Origin: a virus
IMG/VR virus record: IMGVR_UViG_3300021963_006848
Location: 1 to 64,000 of that record
Reading direction: 5' to 3' (one strand)
DNA: 64,000 nt
This document shows, in pieces, positions 1 through 7,298 of the stretch. The position numbers and the translations under genes were made by a program. A model generated the notes under the pieces. It saw only the letters and a program-made list of their open reading frames with translations, had not been told where the DNA came from and made no database searches. The stretch's first letter is position 1; each line of letters opens with the position of its first letter.

Positions 1-26
1 TTTAATCAATTAAAAATGAAAATCAA

Positions 27-278
27 ATGTTCACACTAGTATTAATCACTATAACAGCCATTGTCGCTATTATAGGCAGTATCAAAATGTATAACCAATT
101 AAGTCATATCCAAAGCGATATCTCAGATATAAAGAAAGACAATGAGAGACGAATCGAATTCAATAGACAAAGAAACGAAAAACGAAAAGAATTCAAAACC
201 AATAGAACAGACATCGATAAGACCCTTAAAAGAGCCGATGCTATGTCCAAGATGCCAACGGCTGATAAGAGAGGATAA
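27..278 (+). CDS. Small membrane-anchored coiled-coil protein
   Basis: This 83-residue protein has one N-terminal hydrophobic helix (about residues 2-20) followed by a highly charged Lys/Arg/Glu-rich stretch (about 35-75) that should form a coiled coil on one side of the membrane. I do not recognise the family. It is one of very few plus-strand genes in the window and converges on the minus-strand gene ending at 407, with a hairpin between them. A second frame (142-321) overlaps its 3' half. The minus-strand frame over the same bases looks like a shadow. Confidence 0.55.
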   Translation: MFTLVLITITAIVAIIGSIKMYNQLSHIQSDISDIKKDNERRIEFNRQRNEKRKEFKTNRTDIDKTLKRADAMSKMPTADKRG

Positions 279-321
279 TTTCTGCTATCCATGTGCTATG
301 GATCCTTGGTATACAAGATAA
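142..321 (+). CDS. Short zinc-ribbon protein overlapping the preceding gene
   Basis: This 59-residue frame is offset from the gene at 27-278 and overlaps its last 137 nt. Its unique C-terminal half carries CPRC, 11 residues, then CYPC, followed by a Trp-containing tail, which is a typical four-cysteine zinc-binding layout. The N-terminal half is low complexity, as expected from sharing DNA with another gene. Translation might instead begin at the internal ATG at 238, just before the cysteines. The function is unknown; small zinc ribbons in phages often bind nucleic acid or host polymerase. Confidence 0.45.
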   Translation: MRDESNSIDKETKNEKNSKPIEQTSIRPLKEPMLCPRCQRLIREDNFCYPCAMDPWYTR

Positions 322-344
322 GACATTACCTATATACAAAAAAT

Positions 345-366
345 TCTCCGAAAAAATTTCCGGAGA
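345..366. terminator. Convergent hairpin terminator
   Basis: TCTCCG and CGGAGA form a 6-bp stem around an A/T-rich loop, between the plus-strand genes ending at 278/321 and the minus-strand gene ending at 407. The A-rich and T-rich flanks could serve transcripts from both sides. Confidence 0.45.
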
Positions 367-406
367 TTTCTTGAAAATATACCAAAAAGGTTATTTTGAA
401 AACCGA

Positions 407-613
407 CTATAGGTAATAGTCTTTCTTGTCTTTGGGTTCACCTACGGTTAATATGCCTAATATAAGATTATATAGCATATAATAGACCATAGATAGGAGT
501 GAGACAATTAGAATAGCTTCTACAAAGGCGTGTAGAGGTTCTAAATAAAAAGAGAGGATAAATACTGTAATGATTAGAGCTGTTAAAAAGCCTGCTATAA
601 GTTTCTTTGACAT
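407..613 (-). CDS. Two-helix membrane protein
   Basis: This 68-residue protein is almost entirely two hydrophobic helices (about residues 5-25 and 30-55) with a short charged C-terminus (PKDKKDYYL). No family is recognised. It is the last gene of the leftmost minus-strand run, so it could be a superinfection or membrane-modifying factor, but nothing in the sequence decides this. Confidence 0.6.
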   Translation of the reverse strand: MSKKLIAGFLTALIITVFILSFYLEPLHAFVEAILIVSLLSMVYYMLYNLILGILTVGEPKDKKDYYL

Positions 614-621
614 ATTGTTTA

Positions 622-867
622 TTATTTAGTATCCTGGAAAGTAATTTGTTCTAATTCGACTGAGACATAAGTATCACCTCTTTCAATTAAACACTCATTG
701 GTTAACCATAACTCTCCCATACCCACTATCTGATAGAGATAAAAATTATGACCTTCGGTAGTAGTAAGGTAGATCTTGTCTGTAATACCGGCCTCTTCAA
801 AAAATTCTGCCACACCCATCCAATAATGGAAGAAAAGAGAGGTGTCATTGATTCGTAAATGATACAT
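622..867 (-). CDS. Hypothetical protein
   Basis: An 81-residue acidic protein with no recognised domain and no membrane segment. It sits 8 nt upstream of the two-helix membrane gene and 11 nt downstream of the zinc-finger gene, which suggests one transcript. The alternating hydrophobic residues suggest a small beta-rich fold. Confidence 0.55.
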   Translation of the reverse strand: MYHLRINDTSLFFHYWMGVAEFFEEAGITDKIYLTTTEGHNFYLYQIVGMGELWLTNECLIERGDTYVSVELEQITFQDTK

Positions 868-878
868 ATTATTTTTAT

Positions 879-1112
879 TTATCTTGTTACTTTAACTAAA
901 TTAGATCCCCAACCCTTTCTTTCTATAGACTGTAAGTAGGCGGCCGTTTCTGGATTCTTAATTACTTCTATCTCGCAATACTCTGTCTTACCTGATATGA
1001 TAGTTCTTACATGCCACTTATCTTGAGAGGAACACTTAACACATACACGGGTAGAAGGTAGAGCTTTAAGTCGTAGAGGATTGATAGTATTACCGCAATT
1101 ATTACAATTCAT
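879..1112 (-). CDS. DksA/TraR-like zinc-finger protein
   Basis: This 77-residue protein begins with CNNCG, then a segment reading P.R..ALPSTRVC..C. That is the arrangement of the C4 zinc finger of the DksA/TraR family, in which CxxCG and a downstream CxxC flank an 'RL.A.P' helix start. The long coiled coil of full DksA is absent, so this is only the finger with a beta-rich tail. In known relatives the finger helps docking in the RNA polymerase secondary channel. A role in transcription here is inferred. Confidence 0.55.
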   Translation of the reverse strand: MNCNNCGNTINPLRLKALPSTRVCVKCSSQDKWHVRTIISGKTEYCEIEVIKNPETAAYLQSIERKGWGSNLVKVTR

Positions 1113-1169
1113 AAATTATATATTTATATATTTATATATTACTATAGTTGAAAAATCATCAGAAATATA

Positions 1170-1325
1170 TTCCTAGGTAGGGCCCTCCCGGCTTCTCTCA
1201 CGCCGTCTTAGGGAACAATACCGGCACTGTTATATCACCTTGCCCTAACCTTGCTGTCTAGGTGACCGACTGCCCCCGAAGGGTGACCGGCCTACTCATC
1301 ACAATAGGCTCGGTCAGCGGTTATG
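1170..1325 (-). ncRNA. Candidate structured RNA in a GC-rich gap
   Basis: This gap is far more GC-rich than its surroundings and contains several nested complementary arms. On the minus strand there is an 11-bp bulged hairpin (1284-1316), a CCC-UUCG-GGG tetraloop stem (around 1273-1282), a CACCT/AGGTG pair and a TTAGGG/CCCTAA pair. Such stable UUCG-capped stems usually belong to structured RNA. It is not a tRNA: there is no T-arm or acceptor pairing. No known RNA family was recognised. Confidence 0.35.
1284..1316 (-). terminator. Strong bulged hairpin after the peptidase gene
   Basis: TGACCGAGCCTA pairs with TAGGCCGGTCA (one bulged base) around a 10-nt loop, starting 17 nt after the stop codon at 1333. 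There is no clean U-run, so it may be a 3' stabiliser or part of the structured RNA rather than an intrinsic terminator. Confidence 0.4.
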
Positions 1326-1332
1326 GTCTTGA

Positions 1333-1845
1333 TTAGATTAGGCTTAATTGTTGCTCAGGTGTCTTATCTATCACCTTATAGGCTCCAGTTACCTTACGAG
1401 TAGGCTTATACTCTGTACCTACATTGTCTATCATCACACCATCTACTACAGCAAAGGCATGCTTAGCTACTGTAACGATATATGATCCTTTAGGATAAGA
1501 CTCCATAAAGCTCTTAACAGTCTTCTGTCTATGGATTAACTCTCCATATAACTTATACATGTTAGTGATAGCTTGCTTAGGCATTACCTCGAAGGCTACC
1601 TCTTTGGTACCTATCTTAGCTGTACCTACTTCAGCTAGCTTAGACATATTCTCTACTAACTCTTTGTTAAGTACTCCTTTACGATCTTCTCTATTGAAGG
1701 TCTCTTTAACGAATGAATGAGCTGTATCATAAGTAACACCTATAGAGGCTGCTACTGCTTTGACTACACAGTCATTGTTTTCTTTGTTAGCTACTTTAGA
1801 TGTCTTGATACCAGCGATAACGTCTTTTGAATAATTGAATTTCAT
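1333..1845 (-). CDS. Papain-like cysteine peptidase family protein
   Basis: This 170-residue protein has NDCVVKAVA near residue 25, matching the catalytic cysteine helix of papain-like or C39-type folds. Near the C-terminus GSYIVTVAKHAFAV is followed by a DN, which provides the catalytic histidine and probable Asn/Asp. Small phage proteins of this layout are known; their substrates are generally unknown. It has its own promoter-like site (1874-1911), a 5' leader and the AAAGGTTATG start context. Proteolysis or transpeptidation of a host protein is an inference. Confidence 0.6.
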   Translation of the reverse strand: MKFNYSKDVIAGIKTSKVANKENNDCVVKAVAASIGVTYDTAHSFVKETFNREDRKGVLNKELVENMSKLAEVGTAKIGTKEVAFEVMPKQAITNMYKLYGELIHRQKTVKSFMESYPKGSYIVTVAKHAFAVVDGVMIDNVGTEYKPTRKVTGAYKVIDKTPEQQLSLI

Positions 1846-1873
1846 AACCTTTATTTTATTTTTAATGATTGAA

Positions 1874-1911
1874 TATACCTTAAGATAAGAACCTTTACGC
1901 AGACTTCCAAC
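1874..1911 (-). promoter_or_regulatory. Promoter of the conserved phage class
   Basis: Minus strand: GTTG, 20 nt including CTGCGT, then TATCTTAAGG. The site matches the other copies in the window and lies 29 nt before the start at 1845. Confidence 0.7.
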
Positions 1912-1913
1912 TT

Positions 1914-2249
1914 TTAATTAAGATGTTTTCCGGCAAAGGCCATATGAGCTTCATTCTCATATTCCGTATGTACCTCTTGTAAGGCAGCCTCGAAGTCCTC
2001 TGTAGAGATAACTCTAGGTTCTTCGAACACTACCTCATGCTCTAGGTACTCCAAACGAACATAGTCCGAAGACTTAGCCAATAAGATCTTCTTAATAGCC
2101 TTCACACACTCCTCTGTACAATAGAAGAATGAATCACTATCAGCTCTAAGGCTGAACTCCATACCGCCTTTCGGCTTCCAATAAGGTGACTCTGAAGAGC
2201 CATAATTCTCATAATACTGAGCTGTGATGCGAACTAATGAATTTTCCAT
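1914..2249 (-). CDS. Hypothetical protein
   Basis: A 111-residue acidic protein, start MENSLV. A longer frame upstream exists, but its extra residues (VRILRYIK) are just the promoter read as protein, and the ATG at 2249 carries the usual AACGGTTATG context. It shares a Tyr/Glu-rich composition and repeated promoter layout with the next two genes, each of which has its own promoter. No domain is recognised. Confidence 0.6.
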   Translation of the reverse strand: MENSLVRITAQYYENYGSSESPYWKPKGGMEFSLRADSDSFFYCTEECVKAIKKILLAKSSDYVRLEYLEHEVVFEEPRVISTEDFEAALQEVHTEYENEAHMAFAGKHLN

Positions 2250-2266
2250 AACCGTTGTTGTTTTAA

Positions 2267-2304
2267 TATACCTTAAGATACGAACTATTACGCAGAATAG
2301 CAAC
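2267..2304 (-). promoter_or_regulatory. Promoter of the conserved phage class
   Basis: Minus strand: GTTG, 20 nt containing CTGCGT, then TATCTTAAGGTATA. The GTTG overlaps the TAG stop of the preceding gene. It drives 1914-2249. Confidence 0.72.
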
Positions 2305-2570
2305 TATTTCACCAACTCTTTTTGAATTAAGTTAGTAGTAATTCTAAGCCTTTCTACGATAGATTCCGGAAGGCCAGCCTCTTTAGCTTGACCTAATAGG
2401 TTCCAATATAGATAGCCGTCCCAGATTCCACATAGCTCATTATACAAAGCATTGTACCAGGTCTCGTTGATAGACATATAATAGTCTTCTACCTGACGCA
2501 TGGTCTGGCTGTAGAACTCATGATCTTCGGCAGTGAAGATCTCATGGCGGTTAAATCTGATGGTTTCCAT
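2304..2570 (-). CDS. Hypothetical protein
   Basis: An 88-residue, mostly helical protein rich in Tyr, Trp and Glu. No known domain. The last bases form the -33 part of the next promoter. It belongs to a series of three small genes, each preceded by its own promoter, which is the usual layout of early phage genes that act on the host. Confidence 0.55.
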   Translation of the reverse strand: METIRFNRHEIFTAEDHEFYSQTMRQVEDYYMSINETWYNALYNELCGIWDGYLYWNLLGQAKEAGLPESIVERLRITTNLIQKELVK

Positions 2571-2588
2571 ATCTCTCTTTCTTTATAT

Positions 2589-2621
2589 CTAAATGTACGA
2601 ACTTATACGCAGACTACCAAC
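2589..2621 (-). promoter_or_regulatory. Promoter of the conserved phage class
   Basis: Minus strand: GTTG, 20 nt with CTGCGT, then TACATTTAG, a closer match to the TAnnTTTG form. It lies 19 nt before the start at 2570. Confidence 0.7.
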
Positions 2622-2624
2622 TTT

Positions 2625-2912
2625 TTACTTGTATATTTCCACAATATTATCAAGTATTTCTTGTAAGGCAGCCTCCTGAGTCTTAATCCACTGATGGTAG
2701 GCAGACTGTTCTTTTGAAGGCGTAGCCCAAGGAATATAATAAGTACATATATCCCAGTAATCACCTCCTGATAATTCAAAGTCTCCATACTTAGGCATAG
2801 AGATCTGATATCTACCACCTTCTGAATGCTCTATAGTGGTACCTGGCCATCTCTCACATATCTCTGTAAAGAAGGCTCTCTTGATTGTCTTACGTCTTTC
2901 TGATGATGTCAT
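2625..2912 (-). CDS. Hypothetical protein
   Basis: A 95-residue protein starting MTSSERRK. The upstream extension (NLRILRYIK) is promoter sequence and is excluded. The N-terminus is basic and the remainder aromatic-rich. No family is recognised. It is the first of three singly promoted small genes. Confidence 0.55.
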   Translation of the reverse strand: MTSSERRKTIKRAFFTEICERWPGTTIEHSEGGRYQISMPKYGDFELSGGDYWDICTYYIPWATPSKEQSAYHQWIKTQEAALQEILDNIVEIYK

Positions 2913-2930
2913 AACCGTTAATCTTTTAAT

Positions 2931-2967
2931 GTACCTTAAGATACGAAGATTCTGGCAGAAAGGCAAC
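2931..2967 (-). promoter_or_regulatory. Promoter of the conserved phage class
   Basis: Minus strand: GTTG, 20 nt with CTGC, then TATCTTAAGGTAC, 19 nt before the start at 2912. Confidence 0.7.
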
Positions 2968-3390
2968 TATTTCCCCATATATTTCCCCATATTATGGCCG
3001 GAAAAAAAGTTATATAGAAAGTTGGTCCCCTGGGTAAAAAGGTGCATATACTTCCTTCTTTTCCCTCTATACATTATACCCTGTTTATTCTACACAACCT
3101 CGTATATATCCATATAAACATATATTCATATAAAACTATAGGTATATACATATATCTTTCTTAATAGACTTTATGGTAATGAAGGTGATTTGATTGTGGT
3201 TCTCCCTATGATAGATTGGTTATCTCCGATTATCTCTTGTAACCTTATACCAAGTAGTAACCCAAGTCATACACTCTCAGCCACCATTTATATCTATATC
3301 CAGATATTGCATATTACATTCCCCAATATGTCAAAGAACTTGTCCTTATAGTCCCCCCCGTTGTAGGGTCGATGAAAGGTTTGGACAATA
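2968..3390. other. AT-rich intergenic stretch without a supported gene
   Basis: About 420 bases with no convincing gene. A plus-strand frame (2836-3117) runs in from the gene on the other strand and looks like a shadow: it is rich in Leu, Tyr and Ile and has no plausible start signal. The centre (about 3090-3165) is dominated by ATATA-type repeats. It ends in a C7 run (3353-3359) just before a GC-rich repeat element. An origin or a 3' region are both possible; nothing decides between them. Confidence 0.4.
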
Positions 3391-3436
3391 TGCGCGTGCT
3401 CACTTCGTTCGATGGAGAGGATAAGCCCCCTCCCTC
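3391..3436. repeat. GC-rich CTTCG repeat element, copy A
   Basis: TGCGCG, then ACTTCGTTCG, then GGAGAGGATAA, then a run of Cs. It lies immediately 3' of the minus-strand gene ending at 3446 and matches copies at 3996-4039 and 50829-50880. Confidence 0.6.
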
Positions 3437-3445
3437 TCACTCGTC

Positions 3446-3982
3446 TTACTTTAAATCCCTCCAATTCTTCCACAATTCATAATCATGCTCGTTAATCTCA
3501 TAACCCCAATGTAGTAATGACTGTTGTATACGAGGACTAACATGCCATTCTCCTGTCTTACCCCAATCATTCTTATCTGCTTTATAGAGCTGATAATAGA
3601 TATTGTTTCTCCACCTACCTCCTCTACCGCAAAAGTCCTGCCATCGGGCTATCTGTCTATCATCATCTTCGTGTCTTCTACCCATATCATACTTACACCA
3701 CCACTCAAACCAACCATAAGGGTCATCCTCATGCATCCATCCCATATCCTTCCAATACTCATAATCCATACCCGATCTAACTCCCCATTTGTTATGCTTT
3801 GGTTTGTACTTCTCACCTAAGTAATACTCCACCGGTATATCTTTGAAATGATATTCAAATAAACTATTATAGTCGTAGTTGGTATACTCCTCTATAGGAA
3901 AGCCGAAATAACAGCCTCCAAATGCTCCTGCCTCTATTACTTGTCGAGGTGTTAGGTTAGGATAGAATTCTAATTTTGACAT
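3446..3982 (-). CDS. Trp/Tyr-rich protein with DPYGWF-GRR-DDRQI motif
   Basis: A 178-residue protein with an N-terminal FYPNLTPRQVIEAGAFGG segment and a central DPYGWFEWWC...GRRHEDDDRQIARW block. From memory this pattern recurs in uncharacterised proteins of large DNA viruses, fungi and some phages, without an assigned function. It is flanked on both sides by copies of a GC-rich repeat element. The high Trp, Tyr and Asp content and conserved Arg/Asp residues suggest a soluble enzyme or binding protein. Confidence 0.65.
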   Translation of the reverse strand: MSKLEFYPNLTPRQVIEAGAFGGCYFGFPIEEYTNYDYNSLFEYHFKDIPVEYYLGEKYKPKHNKWGVRSGMDYEYWKDMGWMHEDDPYGWFEWWCKYDMGRRHEDDDRQIARWQDFCGRGGRWRNNIYYQLYKADKNDWGKTGEWHVSPRIQQSLLHWGYEINEHDYELWKNWRDLK

Positions 3983-3995
3983 AACTTGTTAAATT

Positions 3996-4039
3996 TGCGC
4001 GGGTCGACTTCGTCGGAGAGGATAAAGCGCCCCCACTCG
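3996..4039. repeat. GC-rich CTTCG repeat element, copy B
   Basis: TGCGCGGGTCGACTTCG followed by TCGGAGAGGATAA and a GCCCCC run. It lies directly against the stop codon (4040) of the next minus-strand gene, so it would form the 3' end of that transcript. Confidence 0.62.
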
Positions 4040-4282
4040 CTACTTTCCGGACTTCTGTCTTATCCATTTGTACATATAATCTCTATCATATGCTAATGGA
4101 GATGGTAAGTCGCTATATTGACATATCTCTTCTTCTTCTTTGCAAGGACTATCATCAAAGATTGACCTATTGCATTTATCACACCAATCAGTATCATCTA
4201 AGTCTAATAACTCTCCACAACATTCACATGGTTGGGTGTTACTATAGGCATGTCCTACACATGGTGGTATCTTCTTATCCAT
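4040..4282 (-). CDS. Cysteine-rich zinc-binding protein
   Basis: An 80-residue acidic protein with CECC and CDKC pairs, plus further cysteines and a histidine, consistent with one or two zinc sites. The C-terminus is tyrosine-rich. No named family is recognised. The GC-rich repeat element begins at its stop codon. Confidence 0.6.
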   Translation of the reverse strand: MDKKIPPCVGHAYSNTQPCECCGELLDLDDTDWCDKCNRSIFDDSPCKEEEEICQYSDLPSPLAYDRDYMYKWIRQKSGK

Positions 4283-4288
4283 TTATTA

Positions 4289-4531
4289 TTACTTATATAG
4301 TCCGTCGTATAGTCCTTCATCATAACCATCCATCCATACTTCCTGATATACTGCATCTAAATTCTCAGGCTTTCTACCTGTCTTTCTTATCTGGGGATTA
4401 GTCTCTATTATATGAGCTATTGCATGGACTATCTCTTCGGTGCCGAAATGAGTCTTCCAGTCGCATTCATCTGCTACTTGATTTACCCACTCCATATATA
4501 ACCGATGTAGTTCTTCTTTATCTATAATCAT
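4289..4531 (-). CDS. Hypothetical helical protein
   Basis: An 80-residue acidic, mainly helical protein with no recognised motif. The C-terminus (DGYDEGLYDGLYK) is a short acidic repeat. It is tightly spaced with its neighbours (1-6 nt), so it is probably co-transcribed with the glycosyltransferase-like genes upstream. Confidence 0.5.
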   Translation of the reverse strand: MIIDKEELHRLYMEWVNQVADECDWKTHFGTEEIVHAIAHIIETNPQIRKTGRKPENLDAVYQEVWMDGYDEGLYDGLYK

Positions 4532-4532
4532 A

Positions 4533-4715
4533 TTAAGGTTTTTGTCTATCGGCTCTTTCGATATCTCTCTTGAGCTTGTTAACGGTTCTTTGTTTACTTT
4601 TTATTGCTACAGACTTAGCCCACTTACCCATATTATTTACAGGTACTCTCTCTTCCCATTCTTCGAGCTCATGTTGAGCTTTCTTCAATCGTTGCTTTAG
4701 TTTGTTACTTGCCAT
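4533..4715 (-). CDS. Small basic coiled-coil protein
   Basis: A 60-residue Lys/Arg-rich protein predicted as two helices with heptad-like spacing. Its start overlaps the stop of the upstream gene (TAATG), so translation may be coupled. A nucleic-acid-binding role is possible, but nothing specific supports it. Confidence 0.5.
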   Translation of the reverse strand: MASNKLKQRLKKAQHELEEWEERVPVNNMGKWAKSVAIKSKQRTVNKLKRDIERADRQKP

Positions 4716-5356
4716 TATATTAAAACTTCTTTTGATTCTATTCCTAATTTATCTAATACTATGCTTAAAGCTAATCCTTCTGCTCCTCCTAATGCAAATG
4801 GCGTCTTAATGTATGTATCGTTATTCATTAAAGACATATAAGTAAAGACTGGAGCTATTGTTTCTAGCTCATACCTTATTGCTTGATAGTCTATATCATC
4901 TCTAAAGAACATCACATACTCCCATATCGTCTTCCAATCCTTATACTCTATGCCCTTATACTCGCAATAATCTTTTAGATACTTAAAGCATGGATTAACA
5001 TTCTTGTAATGTCCGAAGTCACCTTCCGGCCAGCTACCTTGATAGGTTATCTGATGGTGTTGAGACTTCTCCAGAAAGCTTTTTATTCTATGCTCATCGT
5101 AATACTTGTCGGCATCTAAATGCAGGACACTACAGTCATACTCCTCAATTAAATTTAAACAAAAGAGGAGCTTATCAAGATAAGTAAAGATCTGTCTAGG
5201 GTATACATAAACATCTACTGGGTCAAATAATTCTGGACGGCTAGTTAGTATTTTTACTGTATACCCTTGTTCTTGTAGAAACCTGTAAGTACTTATAGAG
5301 TTACTTACATGATAACTATTAACTCCTACTAAAGATATAATAACATTGTCTTTCAT
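4715..5356 (-). CDS. Glycosyltransferase-like protein
   Basis: A 213-residue protein with a hydrophobic strand at the N-terminus and LHLDADKYY near residue 100, a DxD-type motif typical of GT-A sugar transferases. It resembles the larger protein at 5358-6533, which carries LHIDTDTYIF, and the two are adjacent (1 nt apart). The acceptor is unknown. The C-terminus ends VLI, similar to the TLI ends of the 16.8-24.4 kb operon. Confidence 0.55.
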   Translation of the reverse strand: MKDNVIISLVGVNSYHVSNSISTYRFLQEQGYTVKILTSRPELFDPVDVYVYPRQIFTYLDKLLFCLNLIEEYDCSVLHLDADKYYDEHRIKSFLEKSQHHQITYQGSWPEGDFGHYKNVNPCFKYLKDYCEYKGIEYKDWKTIWEYVMFFRDDIDYQAIRYELETIAPVFTYMSLMNNDTYIKTPFALGGAEGLALSIVLDKLGIESKEVLI

Positions 5357-5357
5357 C

Positions 5358-6533
5358 CTATAATACTGTTGATGGTTTAAACTTAAAACCTGTTATCTCT
5401 TCGTAAAGAAGTTCTCCTCTAGACATGTAAGGTATATCAATCTTATATTTATCCCACACTTTAGTGTAGAAGTTATGCACATTTCTTATATACTGCTCTC
5501 CAAACTGTTCAGCTATTGCTCCGATTGCTAAACATTCAAAGAAAGGAGCCCACTTATTAAAAGTAGGATGCAATACCCCGGTAAAACTATCTTTAAATAA
5601 CTTCTTAAGACCTTCTCCGTCAGCAACTGAGTATTCTTTGTATTTTTGCTTCTCTACTCTATAGCCTGATGCTCTAGCCAGCTGGGCATTAGCTTCTACT
5701 CCTGGGAGGAAGCCGTCTTTAAGCGTATGTAGTTTAAAGTTAACCGGGAATTTATAATGTAGATAGTCTACTAAGTTATCTTTACTACTATAGTTAAATT
5801 GCATAAAGACATCATCACATACAAAATGCTCATTCTTCATTACACTCTGGTAATACTTCGGATTATCTTGCATCATATACAAATGTATTAACATCTGTTC
5901 TACATATACACCCCCGTATGTATTTCTATCGATTACATCTTTATGTCTATCGTAATACTCTAAAGCTTTTCTTGTAGCATAACGCATCAAAGCAGTATCT
6001 TTTACATAAGTTAAATTACCATTAGGTATTTTAAACAAATCTACATTAATAGGGTCTAAATGTTCATGCTCTTCCTCATGTAAGAAAAATAGACTTGTAT
6101 AACACCTTGATATATTATTAATGTACTGGCTTAATCCAGGGGATGAAGTAAGATTCTCGAAATCTACATGTTGATCAGAGTGAGCATAAGTAACTGGGCT
6201 TGTTGATTTAGTAAAATCGATCTTATTAAAGATATAAGTATCCGTATCTATATGTAGATAAGGTAAAGTTAATTCTTTAAATACTCTCATCTTAGGATAG
6301 GTATAACTCTTAGAAACTACTCCGTCTAATAGACTTGTATTAATCTCTGTATAAGGTACCCCAATTTCTTCTATCTGCCTAGCTATAACCTTATTTGTAT
6401 ATAAAGTTATGTTACCATACTCTCTTTGAGCTAATAAAGCGCTTAACATCTGTCCATACATTAGCTCCTTCCAGATTATAGGAGGTACTATTTCTCCTGG
6501 TACTGTAGGTATGTAGGTATGTACTACTTGCAT
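5358..6533 (-). CDS. DUF6734-like glycosyltransferase
   Basis: A 391-residue protein with a GT-A-like N-terminal half: ITLYTNK near residue 45 and the DxD motif LHIDTDTY near residue 95. Related proteins in the window lie at 25811-26773 and 26766-27530, each with the same 'tracks its donor, DxD, histidine-rich C-terminal half' layout. Likely role: adding a sugar to a surface or virion structure. Donor and acceptor cannot be read from sequence. Confidence 0.6.
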   Translation of the reverse strand: MQVVHTYIPTVPGEIVPPIIWKELMYGQMLSALLAQREYGNITLYTNKVIARQIEEIGVPYTEINTSLLDGVVSKSYTYPKMRVFKELTLPYLHIDTDTYIFNKIDFTKSTSPVTYAHSDQHVDFENLTSSPGLSQYINNISRCYTSLFFLHEEEHEHLDPINVDLFKIPNGNLTYVKDTALMRYATRKALEYYDRHKDVIDRNTYGGVYVEQMLIHLYMMQDNPKYYQSVMKNEHFVCDDVFMQFNYSSKDNLVDYLHYKFPVNFKLHTLKDGFLPGVEANAQLARASGYRVEKQKYKEYSVADGEGLKKLFKDSFTGVLHPTFNKWAPFFECLAIGAIAEQFGEQYIRNVHNFYTKVWDKYKIDIPYMSRGELLYEEITGFKFKPSTVL

Positions 6534-6536
6534 ATG

Positions 6537-6794
6537 TTATCGAGTATAGCAGTTTCGTTTAGCTAAAGTATATAACTTTAAGTACTTAAGTGATGTATTA
6601 TCTGCTCTAGTAATAGCAGCATACAAATCATTCTCACAGACTGCTTCAACAAAGCCTCCGCCTTGCCATACTCCGTCTCTATGCATCATAATACTAGCTA
6701 CCATTCTAGTAGCGGTAGGATCTTCTACATCCCATCCTTTTAAAAACTCTTCTGCTGTCTTAAGACACTTCTCATGGTGTGCGTTTCTATCCAT
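6537..6794 (-). CDS. Hypothetical protein
   Basis: An 85-residue protein with several His, Asp and Arg residues near the N-terminus. No recognised family. It lies between the glycosyltransferase-like genes and a run of small genes, overlapping the next start by 1 nt. Confidence 0.5.
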   Translation of the reverse strand: MDRNAHHEKCLKTAEEFLKGWDVEDPTATRMVASIMMHRDGVWQGGGFVEAVCENDLYAAITRADNTSLKYLKLYTLAKRNCYTR

Positions 6795-6979
6795 TATTTA
6801 TTTCTTTTAATGTGTTTTGCTAATGCAAATTTATAATTTAATTCATGATTCAGTTGATCGTTAGCTAAGATTCTATCTTTATTCTTAGCCCACCATACTT
6901 GATATTCTTCTGAAGGAGTAGTTGGTTTAATCAAACCATCTTCTAACATCTCCTTATACTTCTTGATTGAATCGCTCAT
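6794..6979 (-). CDS. Hypothetical small protein
   Basis: A 61-residue charged helical protein. It overlaps the 3' end of the upstream gene by 26 nt. No family is recognised. Confidence 0.45.
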   Translation of the reverse strand: MSDSIKKYKEMLEDGLIKPTTPSEEYQVWWAKNKDRILANDQLNHELNYKFALAKHIKRNK

Positions 6980-7244
6980 ATTCTTGAATTGCTGCTAGTA
7001 AATAAGTCACTTCTTCTTCGTCTAAATACCCTTGTACATCTCCTCCGGCTACTGGATTGTCATAATGTAGCTCTCCATTAGAGTCTAGTACTGCTAATTC
7101 ATACTTGCCGTCTTTACCTCCATAAGAGTATGTATGGCTAACAACAGAGGCTCCCCATCCGTTATCAAACATGATACGGCTTATTTTACCCGACATAAAC
7201 GGGTCTGATAATGTTTCGAATTGTAAATCGTTGAATGTCTTCAT
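6954..7244 (-). CDS. Hypothetical protein
   Basis: A 96-residue protein, probably a small beta-sandwich (alternating hydrophobics, Gly-rich turns). The start has the AAAGGTTATG context. A weak promoter-like site (TATATTTA) lies upstream around 7268-7299. Function unknown. Confidence 0.5.
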   Translation of the reverse strand: MKTFNDLQFETLSDPFMSGKISRIMFDNGWGASVVSHTYSYGGKDGKYELAVLDSNGELHYDNPVAGGDVQGYLDEEEVTYLLAAIQEYERFNQEV

Positions 7245-7298
7245 AACCTTTATTTGATTTCGTTTATTAAATATAAGAAAAATTACGCTAATCTAATA

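Noticed and set aside
104-292. 62-residue minus-strand frame opposite the plus-strand genes
   Set aside because: It covers DNA of two better supported plus-strand frames, is Leu/Ser-rich as expected for a shadow of Lys/Glu codons, and has no start context.
1140-1170. CTGATGA, the core of hammerhead ribozymes, on the minus strand near 1155
   Set aside because: No stem II followed by GAAA and no matching cleavage side were found nearby.
1914-2303. Longer starts for the genes ending at 1914, 2625, 9290 and 56063
   Set aside because: The added N-terminal residues (RILRYIK or similar) are the promoter motif translated; the internal ATG has the usual start context.
2836-3117. 93-residue plus-strand frame
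   Set aside because: It begins inside the opposite-strand gene at 2625-2912 and continues into an AT-rich gap with low-complexity Leu/Tyr/Ile content; no domain or promoter.
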